NCBI GenBank assembly: GCA_009823395.1 | Contig: CM020518.1 | Location: forward strand, 16,788,501-16,852,500 | Direction: 5' to 3' | From: Thamnaconus septentrionalis | Taxonomy: Eukaryota > Chordata > Actinopteri > Tetraodontiformes > Monacanthidae | DNA: 64,000 nt | Part shown: piece after piece, positions 56,533 through 64,000 of the stretch | Position numbering within the stretch: position 1 is the first letter of the stretch | How the letters are laid out: each line of letters opens with the position of its first letter | Notes under the pieces: model-generated | Seen by the model: only the letters and a program-made list of their open reading frames with translations | What the model was told of the DNA's origin: nothing | Database searches by the model: none | Made by a program: the position numbers and the translations under genes

Positions 56533-57858
56533 TTCTAATATTATATATTATTTATTTATATATATGATCAGAGAAAAAGAGGATAGGTCTAGAAAGGTTT
56601 CTGAACTTCTTCCTGCTGTTTTTTTTTTAAACATGGGAATCTTTATTAGAATTGTGTTCTTTTTGAAGTCTGTTGTTAATCTTATGCATTATTGACACTA
56701 AATAAACTGAACTGAACTTTTCTCCCAGTGACTCAAAGTGCGCGCGGTTCGTATGAACCCAACACGTAGCCCAGTTCCCAAAGAGCCTATTGTCTCCTGT
56801 TATCCGTGACCACCTTACCAAGCAGTCTAATCAGCAATATCCTCCAAGTTCATTTCTGATTATCACTGAGTCAAAACCAGCTACTAGAAATTCAGATGAA
56901 CTCCTGCTCCCACATCCAGGCGGCTTCTTGCCTTAATTCCCACCTCCCTAAAAAAGACCCCTCTGAATTGCAGGAAGATGAAGAGCGCAGCCAAAACGGA
57001 TGGGACGCGCCCGCGCGCGCACACACGCACGCTGCTGCTGCTGCTGCCGACCCCGTGCCCTCATTGCAGTTATTTTGCCTCGGCTCACTGAAAAGAGCTG
57101 GTGGCTCTTTTGGCTCCCAAGCGGCTCCTCAGAATTTACGTGTTGCTTATATTAATTTATCACCAAATTATGTGCTAAAACTTATTACCAATGTTTAAGA
57201 TATCAACAATGTTAAATGTGCATAATTTCTACACTCAACATGGAACACAATGCTATAAAAATAAATATTAAATACCAAAACAAACAACGATGGAAGTTAA
57301 GGAACACATCAATGTGACATCCTAAGACAAAAACATTTGCAAAACAAACAAAAAGCAGCATTCAGCTAAAACATTTCAGTTTATGTGTGTGTTTATGTGT
57401 GTGTTTTCATTTTATGGCTTTAGAAATGTCACAAAATGTGCAATGAGTGAGTGTTCCAGCCCCTTTTTTCAGGATAACCTCAACTTTCAGTATCTGGTAG
57501 TTATTGAACTTCATTGTGTGTTGATTACCTGTAAAAATGGTAAATAATAAACAAACAAACAAATAAATACATACAAATTGGGGGAGAACAAAAAACTGAC
57601 TTTTTTTTTAAAGATTCTAATGTTAAATAAACTCTGAAATGACATGCACAAGAAAATATAATTAGAATTTTTAACTATTTTACATATGCACAAAACATGT
57701 GGAAGTCGCTGACTTTATATACACGCGCAAAATATCCACTAAAACAAAGAGTCGGCTCTGACTTACTGTGCCTTACTACTGTTTTTTTGTTGTGTTTTTT
57801 TTTTTTTTTTTTTGACGTAGGAGGAGGCGCAGGAGGAGGCGCAACGACTGCTCCCCCC

Positions 57859-57866
57859 ATAAATAA
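57859..57866 (+). promoter_or_regulatory. Possible TATA-like box of cldn5
   Basis: CCCATAAATAAACGC, about 110 nt upstream of the cldn5 ATG. If used, transcription would begin near 57890-57895. Weak evidence, based on position and sequence only. Confidence 0.3.
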
Positions 57867-57976
57867 ACGCACGCGGGCTCCAGAGAGGAAACAGAGATCC
57901 CCGCGGCGACGACACACGCAGCCAGCCCTTCTTTGAGCCACCGCTTCGAGGGAGTTCTCCAACCGTCCAACCGAAG

Positions 57977-58624
57977 ATGCTGACCGCCTGCTTGGAACTG
58001 CTCGGCCTGGCGCTGTGCGTGGCCGGCTCGCTGCTGGTGATGGTGGCGTGCGGGCTGCCCATGTGGAAGGTGACCGCCTTCATCGAGTCCAACATCGTGG
58101 TGGCGCAGACCATCTGGGACGGCTTGTGGATGTCGTGCGTGGTGCAGAGCACGGGCCAGATGCAGTGCAAGGTGTACGACTCGATGCTCGCGCTCACGCA
58201 CGACCAGCAGACGGCGCGCGCGCTCACCGTGCTCTCGGCCGTGCTCGGCGCGGTGGCGCTGGCGGTGACGGTGGCGGGCGCGCAGTGCACCAACTGCATC
58301 CGCGACGAGACGCTGAAGGCGCGCGTGGTCAACGCCGGCGGCGTCCTCTACATCATGAGCGGCCTCTTCGCGCTCGTGCCGCTGTGCTGGACGGCCAACA
58401 ACATCATCGTGGACTTCTACGACCCGCACGTGCCGCCGTCCAAGAAGCGCGAGATCGGCGCCGCCATCTACGTGGGCTGGGCGGCCGCGGCGCTGCTGCT
58501 GTTCGGCGGCGCCCTGCTGTGCTGCTCCTTCTCGCAGGTGGTGCGCGGCGGCTACCCCATCAAGTACGCGCCCACCAAGACGATCGCGGTCAACGGGGAC
58601 TTTGACAAGAAGCACTACGTGTAG
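57977..58624 (+). CDS. cldn5: claudin-5-type tight-junction protein (single exon, complete)
   Basis: 215 residues from ATG at 57977 to TAG at 58622-58624. It has four membrane segments (about 7-27, 81-103, 118-138, 160-182). The claudin signature is intact: W30, GLW 49-51, C54 and C64 in the first extracellular loop, and Arg81 after it. The C-terminus KKHYV ends in the YV PDZ-binding dipeptide, which binds ZO-type scaffolds in known claudins. Phrases such as GLWMSCVVQSTGQMQCKVYD and CGLPMWKVTAF match claudin-5 best. Claudin-5 seals paracellular space, with endothelial and neural-barrier roles in vertebrates; that role is inferred. It is intronless, as is typical, and extremely GC/CpG-rich. 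It diverges from septin5. The cldn5a/cldn5b paralogue was not resolved. Confidence 0.92.
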   Translation: MLTACLELLGLALCVAGSLLVMVACGLPMWKVTAFIESNIVVAQTIWDGLWMSCVVQSTGQMQCKVYDSMLALTHDQQTARALTVLSAVLGAVALAVTVAGAQCTNCIRDETLKARVVNAGGVLYIMSGLFALVPLCWTANNIIVDFYDPHVPPSKKREIGAAIYVGWAAAALLLFGGALLCCSFSQVVRGGYPIKYAPTKTIAVNGDFDKKHYV

Positions 58625-59246
58625 ACTGAAACTGTTTGGTTTTGTTCGTCAAGTGTAATTATTAAGATTTCTTTTATTATTTGTTGCACGCGCTGGCAGA
58701 GGCTGAGCATCGGCGCAACTTTGAAATGAGCCCAGAAAGATGCTGCATGAAGAGAGTTTCTGGGCACCGGGTGGATGGAGGGTGAAGCTGGTTTAATACA
58801 TGAATGAATTAAAAGGAAAGAAAGGAAGGAAGCACAGGTCACAAAACTGAGTGTTTATATATATTAAGTTTTCTTACATCAGAGTTTGGTCATTCACAAG
58901 TTCGGTGGGTTTTTTTTTTTTTTTTTTTTTTAGATGAGAGCAGTGAAACAGTTCCAGGCTGGCACATTGTGATCAAGCCTGAGGTCGGAGGTGCCGCAGA
59001 TCTGCAAGTGTAAATAGTTTGTTTCGTCTTTTTCCCTCTCCCCGTGGAACGAGCCTGCGCTCTGCTTCCCACATGTGAACATGCAGCAGGCAGCGAAGCC
59101 TATTCAGAGCAATGTGCACTCATGTTGTGATCAAAGAGGGGGATTTGCATTTGAATATTTGTACAGTTGTTTTGTTGTTGATGTTTTGTTTTTTTACTCT
59201 TTGTCATGTGATTTCCACGTGCCTTTATAAATTTCTTACTTTTTGT

Positions 59247-59256
59247 AATAAATAAA
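59247..59256 (+). promoter_or_regulatory. cldn5: Likely polyadenylation signal of cldn5
   Basis: Two overlapping AATAAA hexamers at 59247-59252 and 59251-59256, about 620 nt downstream of the stop, followed by a TG/T-rich stretch (CTTTTGTATTTGTGATATTTG-like). The 3' UTR would run from 58625 to about 59275. Confidence 0.45.
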
Positions 59257-59689
59257 AAGAAATATGCAAACTCTTTTGTATTTGTGATATTTGACACAAC
59301 CAAAACTGAAGCAACTATGAATCCCATCGGATCTACATTTTTTAAATCTTCTTTTTTCATTTCTGGCAATGGAGTCAGGGGTTGAGTACATTCATTCAGT
59401 GCTTTTGGCACAGTAGTGTAACGTGAGATAATGTCCGGTGTCCAGAGAAAGGAAAGAAAAGAGCATTCCATTGTGCCTGCTTTAAAAATAATTGTCAGCC
59501 TATTTTCCTCCCTCAATTCCTCCTAGGATAACTTTGCTTTGTGTGCATTTTGACTGGCCCAGGTGTCACATTGAGTAGGTATAAATTATTATTTGGCTAA
59601 AAAGATTCAATTTACAATATTTCCGGTTGGTGGTGTGCCATAGGGTTTTTTTCAATGCACAAATTGCACTGTATGAATGAACCAGAAGA

Positions 59690-59905
59690 CTGCAGAGATC
59701 TTCAGATAAGGCAATTTAGCCCTCTGTTTACAGCCCGCCACCTGCAAAAACACCAAGTTTTGGCAGGAAGCTAAACGTGATGAGTCTTGGACATTTTGAG
59801 AAAGGGACAAAAAAAGGCAGCAGATTGAACACCTGATTGAAAGTATTGTCACCAACATGGGAGTGCCCCTGTGTGACATCACGCAGGGCTAACATACAGA
59901 CCTCG
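59690..59905. repeat. Dispersed repeat copy (ATTTAGCCCTCTGTTTACAG ... GACATCACGCAGGG)
   Basis: Shares its left and right words with copies at 22290-22470 and 40650-40905. Non-coding; class unknown. Confidence 0.5.
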
Positions 59906-62356
59906 AAGTTTTAGAAGGCTTACAGAAAGATAGAGGGGGGTAAAGGACAACGGGGTGAAGCTTACTGACAGGAGACACAACCTTGAAATGTTGGTCACCC
60001 TGAACTATAGCAGGCGGCGTCCGTCAGCTTCACAATCATCACAATGTCACTGCCACAATGAGACCGAAATCCATCATAAACAGAAACGCAACATATTGTT
60101 CCTCTTCCTCCACATGCACTCATTTATATGCAAAGTGAAGGGGGAAACGGACCGCAGAGCCAGAAAGTGACGTCAAAATAATCAGCGCTCCAGGTTCTCA
60201 CACTGGGACGGCAGCGGTTTGAACAATGCAGGCGGCACTCGATCATGATTAGCCCAATCAGAGGGGTGCAACTCCAGCGTCAGGAAGACTGGCCTAGATG
60301 TGGAGCAGCGCAGCAATCAGTGCCCTCACGTGCATAAACAAAACTAAACACACACACACACAAAAAAAAACAGCGCACGCACACCCACCCAGCGCAAACA
60401 CAAACAACACAGCAAACTGGAACACAAAGTAGAGTGGGGGTAAAAGGAAGTGGAAGATCTACATTTAGATGAGCAAAAGGACTGCAAGGAGTTTGGCCTG
60501 AGTGGGACAAGAGATCCGGTTCAGACCAGAATTGAAACACTTTGCGGTTTAAAGGTTAGAAAGCAAAAGAGGACTTTGACCCTCGCATCAAATCCATTTC
60601 CAAGTTTCATCCTCGTGAGACTGAGGTCAATTTGCTGTGACGTAAATGATGTAAAAGTGGCGTTTGAAATAAACCAGATGTGCAGTCAACTAATCACGGC
60701 TCCTGATTTGTTGGAATGCAGTTCATTTAAACATTCTTAATGATGCAGAAATCACTGACGCCACTGACAGGAAGTGATGCTTGAACAAATATAAGACCAA
60801 GTTAGTGGTGCTCATGCATTTTGCTCCCTGGCAAAGAGTTTCTCTTTCTTTTTCCAATTGATACTATGAATTGTGTAGCTTAAGATGAATAGTAGGCATG
60901 CATTAATAAATTGAGATTTTATTTTTTTCTGAAGTGTATATAGGCTATGCCTGAAAAATAAAACTAAACTAAAAAATAACTAAAACTAAACTGAACAAAA
61001 AAGAGCTAAAACTCAAAGATGTGTGCATGTAAAATGTTTTAACAGGCAGGTTCCAGGGAATAATATTACTATTATTATCATTATCATGATCTATTTCCCG
61101 TTTCATGTTCTTCACACTTTCCTGCCTTGACTTTTTTTCTCCTTCAGCTTCCAGCGCGCTGCAGAGTATAGGCGGCCAACAAACACATACATTTTGTGAA
61201 AAGTACTGCAATTGTATTTTATTATTAACGTTCACACACACGATAAATTACATGGAGGTATGTACACGTGGCTGAGGCACTGAAGGGTCTGCGGTCTCCA
61301 GCAGAGTGCAGGCCTTTACAGACAAACATACAGATTACATCCTGAAACTGCTGCATCTCCGCGATCAAAGAGGTCTGGTAAGATGTTTCATCATTCAAGT
61401 ATCGGCCGGCGTTCAGAACATTCAATAAATAAAAGCCTCGACAACCGCCGGGTTGAAGGAAACACTTTGCAGAATTGAGAAGATTTGAAAGTCTTAAAAC
61501 CTGTTCGAGGCAGAAATGGGTCAAAGGAGCCATGGAGTCACACTGCTGCCCTCTGCTGGTTCATGCAGCACGCAAAGTAAATGTGGCTGAGGGATCAGAT
61601 TTGTTAGTCTGAGAAAAAGAGCCTTGAGAGTATTATAAAACACCATAATTATTGTGATGCAAGGCAGACAGACACAACCTGAGTGCTGGTTTATTCTCCT
61701 CTGATCATGTTTCTCAGGAAACAGCTTTCATTAAATTGGTTGCTCTAAATGAAGTGGCGCAACACTGATGTTAAAGAAACCTAAAAGGGGAATTTTTAAA
61801 ATAAAGATCCTAGAGTGACGTGGAGTGTATCATTTCCATGTCCGGAACAAATGTTTGTTCTGAATAAACAGTCCCTGCTGCAGGCAATGGTAAATTATTT
61901 ATATCCTGGTCTGAAACAAACACTGCACAAGTGATAACGAGCACTGCAGTTATCAGTCAGATGTTTGCTTGTTTGTTTGAAAAAAAAAAAAAAAGCAACA
62001 CTGTGACTGGAAGTGTGATTTTTTTTTTTTTTGCAACATTCCCATTTCATTATTGCTAAACATGACATTATTAGGCAGCGTTTAAAAAAAAACTCCACCA
62101 GCAGGGGGAGCTCTGTCATAGGGACATGGAGGAAACCTTTCAGACGATGTTTGATGAGGACGTTTTTCAAAATACGGTGCTTTAAATTGCTTTGATAAGT
62201 CAGGCACACGACAGAAGTTGAAATCCCTTGACTTTGAAAAAATTTTAATAAAAAAAATCTAAACTGATCCAGAAAAATCACAGAAAAAAAATTGTCCTTT
62301 TCTAAATTTCTGTTCCACGATTCAGAATCCATATCGTACCAACGTCCCCCACGTGT

Positions 62357-62509
62357 CTACGCCTGGTACTCCTTCAGCAGCTGGCCGGCGATGACCAGCC
62401 TCTGAATCTCGCTGGTGCCTTCGTAGATTTCGGTGATGCGGGCGTCGCGGTAGTGCCTCTCGGCGGGCATGTCCGTCACGTAGCCCATCCCGCCCAGGAC
62501 CTGGATGGA
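62357..62509 (-). CDS. acads: acads terminal exon
   Basis: [20 protein letters not shown] then [20 protein letters not shown] and [10 protein letters not shown] with TAG stop at 62357-62359. Acceptor CCTCAG. Confidence 0.96.
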   Translation of the reverse strand, partial: SIQVLGGMGYVTDMPAERHYRDARITEIYEGTSEIQRLVIAGQLLKEYQA

Positions 62510-63150
62510 CTGAGGCAGAAGGAGCAAACATTTTAAAAACTGAGCAAACAACCAAAACAGCGAGACGGAGGCATCGCCGTCCCTCCAGCTGTCCTCTTAC
62601 CTGATGGGAGATGTACGTGGCCGCTTCGGACGCCGCTAGTTTGGCCATGGCTGCTTCCTGTGGAGGACAAAAAAAAATAAAACAAAGATGGTGAATGTTG
62701 CCTTGCAGCATTGCCAGCCAGACCCAGTCGGCGCAGGACGGCGCTGTACCTTGATGAAGGGTTTCTTGGAGTCTCGAAGCAGCGCCGCCTTCCAGGTGAG
62801 CAGGCGAGCGCTCTCCAACGCCACGGCCATGTCAGCCAGCTTGAACTGGGGGAGTTTGGACATGTTTAATGTTTTATCCAGCAGTGGTCAGACCTGAGAC
62901 ACCTTGTTCGGTTTGCGTCGAGCGTCAACGATGATTAGAGATTCAAGAGGATTTTTATTTTGGCCCAACAGGGGTCCGACCTCTGACCCTAGAACAGCTC
63001 AGGCGTCCTTACCTGCACTGCCTGAAGCTTGCTGATGGGGGCGCCGAATGCCATGCGTTTCTGCGCGTAGTCGGCGGCGCAGTCCAGCGCGGCCTGAGCG
63101 ATGCCGAGCGCCTGGGCTGCGATGCCGATTCGTCCACTGTCCAGGGTTTG
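62357..63150 (-). CDS. acads: acads: short-chain acyl-CoA dehydrogenase, C-terminal four exons (partial)
   Basis: Whole visible part; exons are separate entries. Four exons with GT-AG introns encode the last 147 residues of a protein that is about 410 residues in human. They contain [40 protein letters not shown] and [20 protein letters not shown] then [17 protein letters not shown]. The Glu of IYEGT is the catalytic base known for SCAD. Substrates are C4-C6 acyl-CoAs in the mitochondrial matrix, with FAD as cofactor and electrons passed to ETF; the visible sequence covers the C-terminal alpha-helical domain and FAD-contact region. The N-terminal exons, transit peptide and promoter lie beyond 64000. 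Confidence 0.94.
62601..62657 (-). CDS. acads: acads exon (second from last)
   Basis: 19 codons: [19 protein letters not shown]. Acceptor CCACAG, donor CAG|GTAAGA. Confidence 0.95.
62750..62845 (-). CDS. acads: acads exon (third from last)
   Basis: 32 codons: [20 protein letters not shown] then [12 protein letters not shown]. Acceptor CCCCAG, donor AAG|GTACAG. Confidence 0.95.
63013..63150 (-). CDS. acads: acads exon (fourth from last)
   Basis: 46 codons: [20 protein letters not shown], then [20 protein letters not shown] and QAVQ. Acceptor CCGCAG, donor CAG|GTAAGG, phase 0 both ends. Confidence 0.95.
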
Positions 63151-64000
63151 CTGCGGAGATCGCACACCAGGAAGCGTGACTCAAAAACCATCAGGGACAG
63201 ATGCTCGAGGTTCCCACTCTTTCCCTGACATTATTTTCCAGGACTTTTCCCGGACATTTTTAGCCGCTACGGAGACAAGTTATCACATGACACAGATACA
63301 CTGATGCTCTCCCCTGTCTCCCTCATAATTTGGAAGTGTTTTCCTACAGTTGTAACTTGCGTTTTACCCAGACTGTTTCTATGTTTATTCCTCAGACATC
63401 TGACCTGCAGTCTATGGTTATATTTTGTATATTAAATAACCCATTGGATTCTTAGAAATTATGACAAATTTATTGTAGAATAATGCAAGCACATCCACAG
63501 AACTCCATTAGCATGACCAACTGGAGTTTAAATGTTTTAATTGAGCACTTTCCAACTCAACTTTCCCTTCTCTCCTGCACTACATCCATTTTTTTTTTTG
63601 ATTTTCAATAAATCACTAAAGAACAATTCTCTTCCTCTGTCTCTAGGCACTAAGTCCTTAACGGGATCTGAAAAGTCACTAATTTCGAAAATGTGCGGTT
63701 TCAAAAAAAATCTGTCTCTGTGTAAACGGCCCCTAATTTTCCAGGATAACTGAACCGTTTCCAGGAGGTTTTTTCTCATTTTCCATAGGTTTTCCATGAC
63801 TGGAAAAGTGTCAATCATTTTCCAGGTTTTTCAGGTTTACCAGGACCCTGATGCTGCATTTAAATAGAACTCAGTTCAGTCTTGTAAAGTTTCTAATGCA
63901 CTTGATGCTTCTGATGTTCTAGTTAAAATTCGAGCTCCACATTCAGCTGCTAATATGAGAATAGGATTTATCATACGTAAGGCATAATTAATACTCTATA
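63151..64000 (-). other. acads intron (partial)
   Basis: No further exon of acads was found up to the window edge; the expected upstream exon (GFKIAM-type motif) is absent. Short T- and A-rich words, including TTTCCAGG repeats near 63765-63840, are all that is visible. Confidence 0.6.

Larger units (their letters stand above)
42808..57976. other. Intergenic region between divergent septin5 and cldn5
   Basis: About 15 kb in which no protein-coding exon was recognised. It must contain the septin5 promoter/5' UTR (just above 42807) and the cldn5 promoter (just below 57977). Named repeats are given separately; other parts (about 43.2-44.1, 44.2-45.5, 45.7-47.7, 48.6-50.8, 53.0-53.6, 53.8-54.7 and 56.6-57.8 kb) hold only short frames without recognisable homology and A/T-rich runs. 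Confidence 0.6.
58625..62356. other. cldn5 3' UTR and cldn5-acads intergenic region
   Basis: The first part, to about 59275, is probably cldn5 3' UTR. The rest is non-coding as far as I can see, with a dispersed-repeat copy at 59690-59905 and A/T runs; short frames show no recognisable homology. A minus-strand ATTAAA at 62244-62249 is a possible acads poly(A) signal, giving a 3' UTR of only about 110 nt. Confidence 0.5.

Noticed and set aside
56896..57198. 100-codon plus-strand frame with GCTGCTGCTGCTG
   Set aside because: Low-complexity; the AAAGAGC ... GCTCTTT palindrome at about 57093-57111 looks like a transposon end, not a histone stem-loop.
57776..58615. 279-codon open frame on the minus strand over cldn5
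   Set aside because: Shadow of the GC-rich claudin gene; the sequence is Arg/His/Ala-rich with no domain.

Overview
This is nuclear DNA from a teleost (ray-finned) fish. Genes are split by GT-AG introns, CA/TG, GA, GAT and GATA microsatellites are abundant, there are many hAT-like and Harbinger-like non-autonomous transposons, an L2/jockey-type LINE and a tRNA-derived SINE of the kind common in fish. The coding sequences resemble vertebrate MCTP1, septin-5, claudin-5 and short-chain acyl-CoA dehydrogenase. I could not assign a species. I found no prokaryotic or viral gene set and no CRISPR array.

Layout. (1) 3536-32018, minus strand: a complete mctp1 gene, 21 coding exons, 887 residues by my splice model, with a 15.75-kb first intron. 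(2) 34731-42807, minus: a complete septin5 gene, 12 coding exons including a proposed 11-nt microexon, 369 residues. (3) 42808-57976: a gene-poor, repeat-rich interval with a decayed LINE, SINE pieces and two hAT-like elements. (4) 57977-58624, plus: an intronless claudin-5-type gene, with a possible TATA-like box upstream and a poly(A) signal about 0.6 kb downstream. (5) 62357-63150, minus: the last four coding exons of acads; the rest lies beyond the right edge.

The genes do not form a pathway. MCTP1 is an ER/endosome-type membrane protein with three C2 domains, septin-5 is a filament-forming GTPase linked to exocytosis, claudin-5 is a tight-junction protein, and SCAD is a mitochondrial beta-oxidation enzyme. 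The notable linkage is septin5 beside a divergently oriented cldn5, which matches the order and orientation I recall at human 22q11.2. All splice models were built by reading exon frames, splice phases and family similarity by eye; the two complete multi-exon models close in frame (2664 nt and 1110 nt).

I did not find an undescribed biological system with convincing support. The most useful observations are the septin5 microexon, a septin5 intron that is mostly one MITE, a Harbinger-like element with a degraded BED-finger-like frame inside, several precise hAT target-site duplications, a low-complexity hairpin region in mctp1, and a dispersed repeat family carrying a GTGATGTCAC-type palindrome.
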